NCBI RefSeq assembly: GCF_001513965.1
Contig: NZ_KQ948015.1
Coordinates: 582,236-646,235 of the forward strand
Direction of reading: 5' to 3'
From: Streptomyces cellostaticus
GTDB taxonomy: Bacteria; Actinomycetota; Actinomycetes; Streptomycetales; Streptomycetaceae
DNA: 64,000 nt
The notes under the pieces were generated by a model, which saw only the letters and a program-made list of their open reading frames with translations, had not been told where the DNA came from and did no database searches. Below, piece by piece: positions 35,204 to 43,998 of this stretch (within the stretch, counting starts at the first letter, position 1; every line of letters starts with the position of its first letter). The translations under genes were made by a program, and so were the position numbers.

Positions 35204-36691
35204 ATGAGCCCAGACGTCGACCTCACTGTCCCGAAGCCCGGGCGGCACGCGCTGCGCGACCGGCTGCTCGCTCTGGACGGCCGCCTCTTCGAGAGGGCCG
35301 CCGAGTGGCACTGGCCGGGTGCCGAGCGCGTGTTGCCGCGGCTGAGCCGCAGCGCCAATCACGGCGTGTTGTGGTTCGCGACGGCGGCCGCCATGAGCGC
35401 GAGCCGTACGCCGCGGGCCCGGCGGGCCGCCTCCCGCGCGATCGCCTCCCTGAGCCTGGCCTCCCTGACCATCAACACCCTCGGCAAGCGGTCGGTGCGC
35501 CGCGCGCGGCCGGTTCTGGACCCGGTGCCGCTGGTGCGGCAGCTGAAGCGGCAGCCGGTCACCACCTCGTTCCCGTCGGGTCACGCGGCGTCGGCGGCCG
35601 CGTTCGCGACCGGTGTCGCCCTCGAGTCGCCGGCCTGGGGGGCGGTGGTGGCGCCGGTGGCGTTCTCCGTGGCCATGTCCCGCGTCTACACGGGGGTGCA
35701 CTTCCCGAGCGATGTGCTCGCGGGGGCGGCACTGGGCGCGGGCGCCGCGTTCGCCGTGCGGGCTCTGCTGCCGGCCCGCACCCAGGTCGTGCCGGCCGAG
35801 CGGTCGCGGGCCGCGGCGCCTGCCCTGCCCGGGGGCGAGGGTCTGGTGGTCGTCGCCAACCGCGCCTCGGGCACCTGCGAGCGGGTGCGTGTGCTGCGTC
35901 GGGCGCTGCCCGGTGCGGAGCTCCTGGAGTGTGAACCCCAGGACACGGAGGCCGAGTTGGAGAAGGCGGCCGCGCGGGCACGGGCGCTCGGGGTGTGCGG
36001 GGGCGACGGGACGGTGAACGCGGCGGCCGCGGTCGCGCTGCGGCACGGCCTGCCCCTCGCGGTGCTGCCCGGCGGCACGCTCAACCACTTCGCCCACGAC
36101 CTCGGGGTGGAGGACGAGCGCACGACGGCCGGTGCCGTGCAGCGGGGCGAGGCGGTCCGGGTGGACGTGGGCCGGTTCACCGCCGGAGACCTGGAGGGCG
36201 TCTTCCTGAACACGCTGAGTCTGGGCGTCTATCCGGAGCTGGTGCGCATCCGGGAGCGCTGGTCGCCCCGGATCGGCGGCTGGCCGGCCGGGGTGCTCGG
36301 CGCGTTGCGGGTGCTGCGCGCGGACCGGCATCCGCTGGAGGCCGAACTCGGCGGACGGCGCCGCCCGTTGTGGCTGCTGTTCGTGGGCAACGGCATCTAC
36401 CACCGGATGGGGCTCGCGCCCGGCCGCCGGACCGGCCTGGCGGACGGGCTGCTGGACGTGCGGGTCGTGCACGGCAGCCGCAGGCCCGCGCTGCGGCTGC
36501 TGGCGGCCGCAGCGGCGGGCCCGCTCACCCGTTCCCCGGCCCATGCGGCGGTGCAGGTGAAGCGGCTGCGGCTGACCGGTCTCGCGCCGGGGACACCGCT
36601 GGCGTACGACGGGGAGGTCACCGAGGTGCGGGGGGAGGTGCTGGTCGAGAAGCTGCCGGGGGCCCTGACGGTCTACCGGCCGCTGCCCTGA
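35204..36691 (+). CDS. PAP2 phosphatase fused to a diacylglycerol/lipid kinase catalytic domain
   Basis: A 495-residue bifunctional lipid enzyme. Residues about 1-195 form a membrane PAP2 domain with KRSVRRARP, SFPSGHAAS and SRVYTGVHFPSD, the three acid-phosphatase motifs. Residues about 205-495 form a DAGK-type kinase domain with VCGGDGTVNAAA (ATP motif) and LPGGTLNHFAHDLG. Such fusions are common in actinomycetes and could cycle undecaprenyl phosphates or phosphatidic acid. ATG 35204. Confidence 0.85.
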   Translation: MSPDVDLTVPKPGRHALRDRLLALDGRLFERAAEWHWPGAERVLPRLSRSANHGVLWFATAAAMSASRTPRARRAASRAIASLSLASLTINTLGKRSVRRARPVLDPVPLVRQLKRQPVTTSFPSGHAASAAAFATGVALESPAWGAVVAPVAFSVAMSRVYTGVHFPSDVLAGAALGAGAAFAVRALLPARTQVVPAERSRAAAPALPGGEGLVVVANRASGTCERVRVLRRALPGAELLECEPQDTEAELEKAAARARALGVCGGDGTVNAAAAVALRHGLPLAVLPGGTLNHFAHDLGVEDERTTAGAVQRGEAVRVDVGRFTAGDLEGVFLNTLSLGVYPELVRIRERWSPRIGGWPAGVLGALRVLRADRHPLEAELGGRRRPLWLLFVGNGIYHRMGLAPGRRTGLADGLLDVRVVHGSRRPALRLLAAAAAGPLTRSPAHAAVQVKRLRLTGLAPGTPLAYDGEVTEVRGEVLVEKLPGALTVYRPLP

Positions 36692-36828
36692 ACCACCTCA
36701 AGTCCTCCAGTCCACAGTCCACATCCTGAAACGGTAGTCTCACCATTCGGCATGCGCGCGTACCGTGGGACGTGCCGCAGGACGGGGTCGCCGGCCCCGG
36801 AACGGGTACGACGAGGAGGGGCACAGCC

Positions 36829-37665
36829 ATGCCGAAAGCGCAGGAGACCGCCGTCTACACGCACGGGCACCACGAGTCGGTGCTGCGGTCGCACACCTGG
36901 CGGACCGCCGCCAACTCCGCGGCCTATCTGCTCGGTTCACTGAAGCCCCACATGAAGATCCTGGACATCGGCTGCGGACCGGGCACCATCACCGCCGACC
37001 TGGCGGAACTGGTTCCCGACGGCCGGGTCACCGGCGTCGACCAGGCGCCGGGAATCCTGGAGCAGGCCCGGGAGACCGCTGCCGCGCGCGGTCTGGGCAA
37101 CGTGGACTTCGCGGTCGCCGACGTGCACGCCCTGGACTACCCCGACGACACCTTCTGCGTGGTCCACGCCCATCAGGTGCTCCAGCACGTCGGCGACCCG
37201 GTGCAGGCGCTGCGCGAGATGCGCCGGGTGACGAAGCCGGGCGGGTTCATCGCCGTACGCGACGCGGACTACGCGGCGATGACCTGGTATCCGGCGGTGC
37301 CGGGCCTGGACGACTGGCTGGACCTGTACGAGCGGGTCGCCCGGGCCAACGGTGGCGAGCCCGACGCCGGGCGCCGGCTGAAGGCCTGGGCGCTGGCCGC
37401 GGGCCTCACGGACATCACGGCCACCTCCGGCACCTGGACGTTCGCCGCACCGGAGGAGCGGACCTGGTGGAGCGGGCTGTGGGCGGACCGGACCCTCGCC
37501 TCGGCCTACGCCGAGCGGGCCGCCCAGGGCGGTCACGCGACGCCGGAGCAGCTGCGGGCGGTGTCCGAGGCCTGGCGGGAGTGGGGCCGGCGGGAGGACG
37601 GCTGGTTCACGGTGGTGCACGGCGAGATCCTGTGCCGCAAAGAGGTCACCGGTCCTCGCGGGTGA
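36829..37665 (+). CDS. Class I SAM-dependent methyltransferase
   Basis: A 278-residue UbiE/COQ5-like enzyme. Motif I LDIGCGPGTITADLAE (about residue 45), motif II VTGVDQAPGILEQA, HQVLQHVGDPVQALREMRRVTKPGG. The strong GAGGAGGGG at 36812-36820 fixes ATG 36829. Substrate unknown. Its last 20 bp overlap the convergent GvpL/F-like gene. Confidence 0.82.
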   Translation: MPKAQETAVYTHGHHESVLRSHTWRTAANSAAYLLGSLKPHMKILDIGCGPGTITADLAELVPDGRVTGVDQAPGILEQARETAAARGLGNVDFAVADVHALDYPDDTFCVVHAHQVLQHVGDPVQALREMRRVTKPGGFIAVRDADYAAMTWYPAVPGLDDWLDLYERVARANGGEPDAGRRLKAWALAAGLTDITATSGTWTFAAPEERTWWSGLWADRTLASAYAERAAQGGHATPEQLRAVSEAWREWGRREDGWFTVVHGEILCRKEVTGPRG

Positions 37666-38314
37666 ACTCCCCGGTGAAGGAATAGGCGGCCCAGGGGCCG
37701 GTGAGTTCCACCCGGATTCCGGGCGACTCGCCCTTCGTACGGTCCACCAGTTCCACGAATTCCTCGGACTCGGCCCGCGACACCAGATAGGCCGCGTCGA
37801 GCACGTTCCGGCCCGGCGCCTCGGAATGCGGGGGCTGCGGCGGGTACAGCCGGACCTCCTCGGCATGCCGGGAGAGGCGCTCGTGCAGGGTCCGGGCGTA
37901 GGTCTCGTCGGCCCGCTCGCTTTCGGCGTACGCCCTCACGCCCCACTCCACCCGGCCCTCCAGCCGGTCGAGGGTGTGCCGGAAGTCGTCCTCGCGGGCC
38001 TCGATCATCGTCCGGACCCCGCTGTCGTCCCGGAAGACGGTGGCGGGCCGCAGCGGCAGCGGGGTGGTGACGGTGGTGAGCGCGTCGATCACGCCCTGGT
38101 GGGCCCGGGCGGTGGCGGCCAGCCAGTCGTGGTCCGCCAGGCGGGCCCGCAGGGCCTCCTCGCAGAAGTCGCCCTCCGGGACCGTACTGACGACCGCGAC
38201 CAGCCCGTGGTGGTGCAGCAGCGCGGGCGGCGCGCCCCCGACGCCCGTCAGCTGGGCCTGCAGGGGCGCTCCGAGGGGGCGGCAGACGGCGTAGACGTAG
38301 CGCAGTCCGGTCAT
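37646..38314 (-). CDS. GvpL/GvpF-like gas vesicle protein, isolated
   Basis: A 222-residue protein matching the GvpL/GvpF family: YVYAVCRPLG at the N-terminus, VAVVSTVPEGDF, PLRPATVFRD, VEWGVRAY, and the C-terminal GIRVELTGPWAAYSFTGEF block. In gas-vesicle clusters this family is a minor shell or assembly protein. No gvpA or other gvp gene is seen within the window, so its role is unclear. ATG 38314 follows AGGAGG. Confidence 0.8.
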   Translation of the reverse strand: MTGLRYVYAVCRPLGAPLQAQLTGVGGAPPALLHHHGLVAVVSTVPEGDFCEEALRARLADHDWLAATARAHQGVIDALTTVTTPLPLRPATVFRDDSGVRTMIEAREDDFRHTLDRLEGRVEWGVRAYAESERADETYARTLHERLSRHAEEVRLYPPQPPHSEAPGRNVLDAAYLVSRAESEEFVELVDRTKGESPGIRVELTGPWAAYSFTGEFTREDR

Positions 38315-38405
38315 GGGGCCTCCTAAGGCACACGGCCGGCTTCCAGTCGATCCCATCTGCTCCGACTTGTCGACCGAGACGCCGGACACTGCGCGTCCGG
38401 GCTGG

Positions 38406-39359
38406 TCAGCGCAGGGACGCGAGGCGGCGGCGGGCCGGGTCCAGGGCGCGGCCGCGGGCCGCAAGGCCGCCCCAGGGGTCGGTGCGGGCCTGGCCGACGG
38501 CGTCGGCGACGGCGACGGCGACGGTCCAGCGGCGGGCGTCGACACCGGGGTCGTCCACCTGGTCCCAGCTGAGCGGCACCGCGACGGGGGCGCCGGGCAG
38601 GGCGCGCACGCTGTAGGGGGCGACGGCCGTCTGTGCGTAGGCGTTGCGCTGCACGTCGAGGTAGAGGCGGTCGCCGCGGTCGTCCTTGCGGGCGGCCGTG
38701 GTGAGCCGGTCCGGGTGCGCTCTTTGCGCGAACTCGGCGACTTCGTGGGCGAACGGGCGGACCTCGTCGAAGTCGTGGCGTCCGTTCAGCGGCACGACGA
38801 GGTGGAGTCCGCGCGAGCCGGTGGTCATCGGCGCGGCGGGCAGGCCGAGTTCGTCCAGCAGCTCGTGGAGCCATCCGGCGGCCTGCCGGACGGGCGCGAA
38901 GTCGTCGCCGGGAGGGTCGAGGTCGAAGACCAGCCGGTCGGGGTGGTCGGGGCCGCCGGCCCGGTCGGTGCGGGAGAGCCAGCGGTGCAGGGTGAGACAG
39001 GCCTGGTCGGCGAGGTAGACGAGGGTGGCGGTGTCGTCGCACACGACGTGCGTCACCGTGCCGCCCTCCTTGGCGACCTCGGCCCGGGTGATCCAGTCCG
39101 GGTAGTCGTCCGGGGTGTTCTTCTGCATGAACCGGGCCCCGTCCAGGCCGTCCGGATGCCGTTCCAGCATCAGCGGACGGCCCCGCAGGTGCGGCAGCAG
39201 GTACCGGGCGACGGACCGGTAGTAGTCGGCGAGGTCGCCCTTGGTGTACTCCTTCGCGTCCTGCGTGCCCGGGAAGAGCACCTTCCCGGGCCGCTGGATC
39301 TCCACCGTGCGGCGGCCGGCCCGGATCGGGCGCACCCCGTCGTCGGGGTCGGCGGTCAT
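38406..39359 (-). CDS. LigD-type polymerase/primase domain protein
   Basis: A 317-residue stand-alone LigD polymerase domain (archaeo-eukaryotic primase fold). The metal motif is LVFDLDPPGDDF (about residue 143), preceded by HVVCDDTATLVYLADQACLTLHRWLSR and followed by GSRGLHLVVPL and DVQRNAYAQTAVAPYSVRA. It probably adds nucleotides at DNA ends during Ku-dependent end joining; ligase and Ku are not in the window. Its ATG 39359 overlaps the transketolase stop (ATGA). Confidence 0.85.
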   Translation of the reverse strand: MTADPDDGVRPIRAGRRTVEIQRPGKVLFPGTQDAKEYTKGDLADYYRSVARYLLPHLRGRPLMLERHPDGLDGARFMQKNTPDDYPDWITRAEVAKEGGTVTHVVCDDTATLVYLADQACLTLHRWLSRTDRAGGPDHPDRLVFDLDPPGDDFAPVRQAAGWLHELLDELGLPAAPMTTGSRGLHLVVPLNGRHDFDEVRPFAHEVAEFAQRAHPDRLTTAARKDDRGDRLYLDVQRNAYAQTAVAPYSVRALPGAPVAVPLSWDQVDDPGVDARRWTVAVAVADAVGQARTDPWGGLAARGRALDPARRRLASLR

Positions 39360-41203
39360 CCCACGATCGCCTCCTCGACCAGCAGTTTCGCCGCGGCCGC
39401 GATGCCCAGGGCGTCGATGCCGGCCGCGTGCAGCTGCTCGTCGGGTGCGGCCGAGCCCGGCATGGTGCGCACCGCGAGCCGGACCAGGCGGGGCACCGGC
39501 CCGCCGTCGCCGAACGCCTCGGCGACGGCATCGCCGAGGCCGCCCTGCTCGTGGTGGTCCTCGACGGTCACCAGGCAGCCGGTCTCCTCTGCGGCCCGGC
39601 GCAGGGTCTGCCCGTCGACCGGCTTGACGGAGTACAGGTCGACCACCCGCACCGCGATGCCGTCCTGCGCGAGCCGGTCGGCGGCGGCCAGCGCCTCGTG
39701 CACGGTGACCCCGGCCGCGACGACGGTCAGCCGGTCCTCGTCACCGGAGCGCAGCACTTTGCTGCCGCCGACCGGGAACTCCTCGTCCGGGCCGTAGATC
39801 ACCGGGCTCGCGCCGCGCGACGTGCGCAGATAGCGGATGCCGTCGAGGGCGGCCATCTCCGCGACCAGCCGGGCGGTCTGGTTGGCGTCGCACGGGTACA
39901 GCACGGTCGAGCCGTACACGGCCCGGAACATCGCCAGGTCCTCCAGGCCCATCTGCGAGGGCCCGTCCTGGCCGATCGCGACACCCGCGTGCGAGCCGAC
40001 CAGATTGATGCCGGACCCGCTGATGGAGGCCATGCGCACGAAGTCGTGGGCGCGGGTGAAAAAGGCCGCGAACGTGGAGGCGTACGGCACCCAGCCGCGT
40101 GTCGCCATGCCGACGGCCGCGGCGACGAGCTGCTGTTCGGCGATGTAGCACTCGAAGAAGCGGTCGGGGTGCTCCTTGGCGAACAGCTCGGTGCGGGTGG
40201 AGTCGCCGACCTCGCCGTCCAGGGCGACGATGTCGCCGCGGGCGGTGCCGAGCGCGGCAAGGGCCTTGCCGAAGGCGTCCCGGGTGGCGACCTCCTCCCC
40301 CTGGTCGTAGTGCGGCAGTTGGAGGACTTCGGTGGTGAGGGAGCGGAGGACCGCGGCGGCGGGCGGTTCGCCGACCGTGACGTGCAGCTCGCGCGGGCCG
40401 CCCAGTTCGGCGATGGCCTCCTCGGGCTCGGGCAGCGGCTTGCCGTGCAGGCCTTCGCGGTCCTGGACGGCGGCGACGCCCTTGCCCTTGAGGGTGCGGG
40501 CGAGGATCACCGTGGGCTGCCCGGTCGTCGACAGCGCCTCGCCGTACGCCCGGTCGATCGCGTCGACGTCGTGCCCGTCGACAGCGATCGTGTGCCAGTC
40601 GAAGGCCTGGAAGCGGCGGGCGTAGGCGGCCAGGTCGTGGCCGTGCCGGGTCGGGCCGCGCTGGCCGAGCCGGTTGACGTCCACGATCGCGACGAGGTTG
40701 TCCAGGTGCTCGTATCCGGCGTGCTCGGCGGCCTCCCACACGGAGCCCTCGGCCAGCTCGCTGTCCCCGCACAGCACCCACACGCGGTAGCCGGAGCGGT
40801 CCAGCCGTTTCCCGGCGAGGGCGATGCCGACGCCGACCGGCAGGCCCTGGCCGAGCGAGCCGGTGGCCGTCTCCACCCAGGGCAGCCGGCGCGGGGTGGG
40901 GTGTCCTTCGAGGCGGCTGCCGAGCTTGCGGAAGGTGAGCAGCTCGCCGTCGTCGATGACACCGGCCGCCTTGTAGGCGGAGTACAGCAGGGGCGAGGCG
41001 TGTCCCTTGGAGAGGACGAAGCGGTCGTTGGCGGGGTGTTCGGGGCGCTCGAAGTCGTAGCGCAGATGGCGGGCGAGCAGGACGGCCATCAGATCGGCGG
41101 CGGACATCGAGGAGGTCGGATGCCCGGACCCGGCAGCGGCGGCGGCCCGCACGCTGTCCACGCGCAACTGCTGCCCGAGTTCGGCGAGTTCGGCGGTGTT
41201 CAT
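39356..41203 (-). CDS. Transketolase
   Basis: A 615-residue thiamine-diphosphate enzyme of the pentose phosphate pathway. The N-terminal SGHPTSSMSAADLMAVLL, the TPP motif GDSELAEGSVWEAAEHAGYEHLDNLVAIVDVN (GDS rather than GDG), ECYIAEQQLVAAAVGMATRGW, and a C-terminal domain with TVEDHHEQGGLGDAVAEA are present. It is nearer mammalian-type transketolases (single chain of about 620) than the 700-residue bacterial TktA. ATG 41203 has AAGGAG 5 bases upstream and overlaps the upstream stop. Confidence 0.85.
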   Translation of the reverse strand: MNTAELAELGQQLRVDSVRAAAAAGSGHPTSSMSAADLMAVLLARHLRYDFERPEHPANDRFVLSKGHASPLLYSAYKAAGVIDDGELLTFRKLGSRLEGHPTPRRLPWVETATGSLGQGLPVGVGIALAGKRLDRSGYRVWVLCGDSELAEGSVWEAAEHAGYEHLDNLVAIVDVNRLGQRGPTRHGHDLAAYARRFQAFDWHTIAVDGHDVDAIDRAYGEALSTTGQPTVILARTLKGKGVAAVQDREGLHGKPLPEPEEAIAELGGPRELHVTVGEPPAAAVLRSLTTEVLQLPHYDQGEEVATRDAFGKALAALGTARGDIVALDGEVGDSTRTELFAKEHPDRFFECYIAEQQLVAAAVGMATRGWVPYASTFAAFFTRAHDFVRMASISGSGINLVGSHAGVAIGQDGPSQMGLEDLAMFRAVYGSTVLYPCDANQTARLVAEMAALDGIRYLRTSRGASPVIYGPDEEFPVGGSKVLRSGDEDRLTVVAAGVTVHEALAAADRLAQDGIAVRVVDLYSVKPVDGQTLRRAAEETGCLVTVEDHHEQGGLGDAVAEAFGDGGPVPRLVRLAVRTMPGSAAPDEQLHAAGIDALGIAAAAKLLVEEAIVG

Positions 41204-42552
41204 GAGTCTCCTTCTGCTGCGCCCGGGGAGTTCGGGCGGTGTGCGAGGGCTGGGAGGGCGCCGGGCAGTTCGGGTGACGCCGTGTCCAGCGGGACCGCCC
41301 AGGAGCGGACCAGACCCAACTGGACGCCCTGACGCGGCAGTACGGCCTCCAGGAGCCAGTCGGCGGCGACGCGGACGCGGTTGCCGGGCAGCGCGGCCAG
41401 GTGGTAGCCGCGGGTGACCGCGCCGGCCGGCGGGCCGGACAGCGGGATACCGAGCGGGTTGGCGGTGGCCCGGACGCCGCCGAGGTCGACGGCGAAGCCG
41501 AGGTCACGGTGGCGGTAGGCGCGCCGGCGCCGGCCGAGGCCGAGCGAGGCGGCCACGTTCTCGCCGGCCACCTTGCCCTGGCGCCAGGCGTGCTGGGCGG
41601 TCATGGAGGTGAAGCTGCCGGGCTGCCCCAGATCGGGTACGGCGGCCGCGTCGCCGCAGGCGAACACCTGGGCGCGGCCCGGCACCTGGAGATAGGGGTC
41701 CACGATCAGCCGGCCCCGCTCCAGGGGCAGCCCGACGGCCTCGACCAGTGGATCGGGGCGTACCCCGACGCACCACACCAGGGTCCGTGTCGCCACGAAC
41801 TCGCCATCGGTCAGCAGCACCCCGTCGGGGGTGGCCTCCTTCACCGAGGTTCCCGTCCGTACGTCGACGCCCCGCGCCCGCAGCACCCGGTCGGCCGTAC
41901 GGGAGAGCCGCTCGTCCAGCCCGGGCAGGACCCGGGGCGCGACGTCGAGCAGGATCCAGCGCGGCCGCCGGGAGCCGGGCAGCCGGCGGCGCGCGAGGCT
42001 GTCGGTGAGCAGGTGCAGGTGCGCGGCCACTTCGGTGCCGGTGTAGCCGGCGCCGGCCACGACGAACGTGCACCGGGCGGCGCGGACGTCCGGGTCGTCG
42101 TCGGCGGCGGCGAGTTCCACCTGCCGGGTGACGTGGTCGCGCAGGTACAGCGCCTCGGGCAGCCCGCGGAACCCGTGTGCGTGCTCGGCGACGCCGGGGA
42201 TCGGCAACAGCTTGTTGACGCTGCCGACCGCGAGGACCAGCCGGTCGTAGCCGAGGGTGCCGGCGCCGCCCTCGGGGTCCGTGTAGGAGACGGTGCGCCC
42301 GTCCAGGTCGACGCGGCCGGCCTCGCCGAGCACCAGTCGCACCCCGTGCAGGGTGCCGGGCAGCGAGACGGTGACCCTGCGGGCCTCCAGGATCCCGGCG
42401 GCGACGTGGGGCAGCAGGGGCAGATACAGGAAGTAGTCGGTCGGATTGAGCAGGGTGATGCCGACCCGGCCCCGGGTCAGCCGGGCGAGCGTGCGGGCGG
42501 CCCGGTACCCGGCGAAACCGGCGCCGACGATCACGACACGGGGTCGACTCAC
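41200..42552 (-). CDS. FAD-dependent NADH dehydrogenase (NDH-2)-like oxidoreductase
   Basis: A 450-residue flavoprotein. VVIVGAGFAGYRAA binds FAD; TFVVAGAGYTGTEVAAHL binds NAD(P)H; the second FAD contact is VFACGDAAAVPDLG. LYLPLLPHVAAGILE fits NDH-2 enzymes of the membrane quinone type. The GTG at 42552 has GGAGG about 6 bases upstream. It leads a three-gene operon with transketolase and the LigD-like polymerase, an unusual mix. Confidence 0.82.
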   Translation of the reverse strand: MSRPRVVIVGAGFAGYRAARTLARLTRGRVGITLLNPTDYFLYLPLLPHVAAGILEARRVTVSLPGTLHGVRLVLGEAGRVDLDGRTVSYTDPEGGAGTLGYDRLVLAVGSVNKLLPIPGVAEHAHGFRGLPEALYLRDHVTRQVELAAADDDPDVRAARCTFVVAGAGYTGTEVAAHLHLLTDSLARRRLPGSRRPRWILLDVAPRVLPGLDERLSRTADRVLRARGVDVRTGTSVKEATPDGVLLTDGEFVATRTLVWCVGVRPDPLVEAVGLPLERGRLIVDPYLQVPGRAQVFACGDAAAVPDLGQPGSFTSMTAQHAWRQGKVAGENVAASLGLGRRRRAYRHRDLGFAVDLGGVRATANPLGIPLSGPPAGAVTRGYHLAALPGNRVRVAADWLLEAVLPRQGVQLGLVRSWAVPLDTASPELPGALPALAHRPNSPGAAEGDS

Positions 42553-42632
42553 GGTGTGCCTCCGGGGGTCCGGCTCCTTGGAGGCCTTCCGCGTAACCGG
42601 GCCCGGGCCACCCAAACGCCACCGGCCTCACC

Positions 42633-42667
42633 CGGATGCCGACCGGGCCCGTCCCGGCCGGCATCCG
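42633..42667 (-). terminator. Long hairpin downstream of the 210-bp repeats
   Basis: CGGATGCCG pairs with CGGCATCCG (9 bp), with an inner CCGGG/CCCGG stem after one mismatch and a 5-nt loop. It lies just past the last repeat in the direction of the small membrane protein gene and would end its transcript. Confidence 0.6.
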
Positions 42668-42674
42668 CCGGGAG

Positions 42675-43174
42675 CAGGCCCGGTGGTGCGGACCCTCGGG
42701 GTCGATGGGCGGACAGGGCGGGGCCTCGGACGGCATCGACGGACAGGACACGCCGACCGGGCAGGGCAGGCCGCCGGGACCCACGAGACCCAGAGCCGGC
42801 GGCCCGCACCCTCGGGGACGACGGCCACCCACGACAGAGCCTCAACGAACACCGACCCCTGCGGGCGGGGCAGGCAGCCCGGGTCAGGCCCGGTGGTGCG
42901 GACCCTCGGGGTCGATGGGCGGACAGGGCGGGGCCTCGGACGGCATCGACGGACAGGACACGCCGACCGGGCAGGGCAGGCCGCCGGGACCCACGAGACC
43001 CAGAGCCGGCGGCCCGCACCCCCGGGAACGACGGCCACCCACGACAGAGCCTCAACGAACACCGACCCCTGCGGGCGGGGCAGGCCGCCGGCATCAGGCC
43101 CGGTGGTGCGGACCCTCGGGGTCGATGGGCGGGAAGGGCGGGGCCTCGGACGGCATCGGCGGGTAGGGCACGCC
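42675..43174 (-). repeat. 210-bp tandem repeat built from the 3' end of a gene
   Basis: Units begin at 42675, 42885 and 43095, each with CAGGCCCGGTGGTGCGGACC. The first two are full 210-bp copies, nearly identical; the third (43095 to about 43174) is the diverged original 3' end of the membrane protein gene. On the minus strand each unit encodes PSMPSEAPPCPPIDPEGPHH in the same register. Confidence 0.9.
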
Positions 43175-43549
43175 GAGTCCGCCGGGCGGGCCGGCCGGCG
43201 GGGTGCCGCCGATCACGTGGCCCGGGGTGGAGGGGTGCGGGTGCTTCGGGTGGGCGGCGCCGCGCAGGACGAAGGCGAGAACGCCCAGGATCGCCGCGGT
43301 GATCAGCGCGGCGGCCCAGCCCGGCAGACCGGCCGCGAGGCCCAGGCCCAGGGCGAGCGCGAGCGCGAGCGCGCCGCCCGCGTACAGGGCGACGGCGCCC
43401 GAGGCGGCGTACAGCATGGCCGTGCGGCGCTGCTTGCGGCTCTGCTCGCGCAGCTCGTCGCGCACCGTCTCGCGTGCCACCTGTGCCAGCTCTTCGACAA
43501 GGTGCTTGTCCAGATGTTCCAGGTGATCCAGGTGATCCTTACGGTCCAT
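43094..43549 (-). CDS. Small holin-4-like (DUF1469-type) membrane protein
   Basis: A 151-residue protein with a charged amphipathic start (DHLDHLEHLDKHL), a helical region (about 20-45), two hydrophobic segments (YAASGAVALYAGGALALALALGLGLA and WAAALITAAILGVLAFVL) and a Pro-rich tail ending PMPSEAPPFPPIDPEGPHHRA. It resembles the small 'phage holin family' proteins common in Streptomyces. ATG 43549 has no ribosome binding site; a promoter-like GGGTAC 10 bp upstream suggests a leaderless transcript. The Pro-rich tail is duplicated downstream. Confidence 0.65.
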   Translation of the reverse strand: MDRKDHLDHLEHLDKHLVEELAQVARETVRDELREQSRKQRRTAMLYAASGAVALYAGGALALALALGLGLAAGLPGWAAALITAAILGVLAFVLRGAAHPKHPHPSTPGHVIGGTPPAGPPGGLGVPYPPMPSEAPPFPPIDPEGPHHRA

Positions 43550-43558
43550 GAACTGCGG

Positions 43559-43583
43559 GTACCCGCTGTGCACGACGTGTAAC
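43559..43583 (-). promoter_or_regulatory. Possible stress sigma promoter giving a leaderless transcript
   Basis: On the minus strand GTTA (43580-43583), 15 bp, GGGTAC (43559-43564) resembles SigB-type promoters. The predicted start of transcription falls within a few bases of the ATG at 43549. Confidence 0.4.
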
Positions 43584-43641
43584 AGCGTCGGCCACCGCCG
43601 TGGCCTGTGCGGGCCGGGCCGCCCCAACTAGGCTCGTCCGC

Positions 43642-43989
43642 ATGGAGATTCTGGGCGCCTCGCTGCGCATCTGCGTCGACGACCTCGACACCGCGATCCC
43701 CTTCTACGAACGTCTCGCGGGCGGCAGAGCTCTCCGGTTCGAACGCGGTGGCGTGCGGGTCGCCGCGGTCGGCTCCTTCCTGCTGATGAGCGGTCCCGAA
43801 GCCGAGCTGGAGGTGCTGCGCAAGGTGGCGGCCACGATCGCCGTGAAGGACGTGGACGAGGCCCACCGGCTGCTCGCCGACCTCGGCGCCCGGATCATCG
43901 CGGGACCGGTGGAGACGCCGGCGGGCCGCAATCTGCTCGCCATGCATCCGGACGGCTCGCTGTTCGAGTACGTGGACCACCGGGGCTGA
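43642..43989 (+). CDS. Glyoxalase/VOC-superfamily protein
   Basis: A 115-residue single-module VOC protein. LRICVDDLDTAIPFYERLAGGRAL and HPDGSLFEYVDH are the conserved ends. The first metal ligand position is not a His, so it may be a binding rather than a catalytic member. ATG 43642. It is convergent with the DUF5107 gene. Confidence 0.75.
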   Translation: MEILGASLRICVDDLDTAIPFYERLAGGRALRFERGGVRVAAVGSFLLMSGPEAELEVLRKVAATIAVKDVDEAHRLLADLGARIIAGPVETPAGRNLLAMHPDGSLFEYVDHRG

Positions 43990-43998
43990 GCCTGCCGC

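Noticed and set aside
32335..35934. A 1,199-codon open frame on the plus strand
   Set aside because: It is antisense to the ABC-F and phosphatase genes, crosses gene boundaries and has no recognisable motif.
36829..38314. Gas-vesicle gene cluster
   Set aside because: Only a single GvpL/F-like gene was found; no gvpA, gvpJ, gvpN or similar nearby.
42675..43174. CRISPR array
   Set aside because: Units are 210 bp, almost identical and without short repeat/unique spacer alternation; they derive from a gene end.
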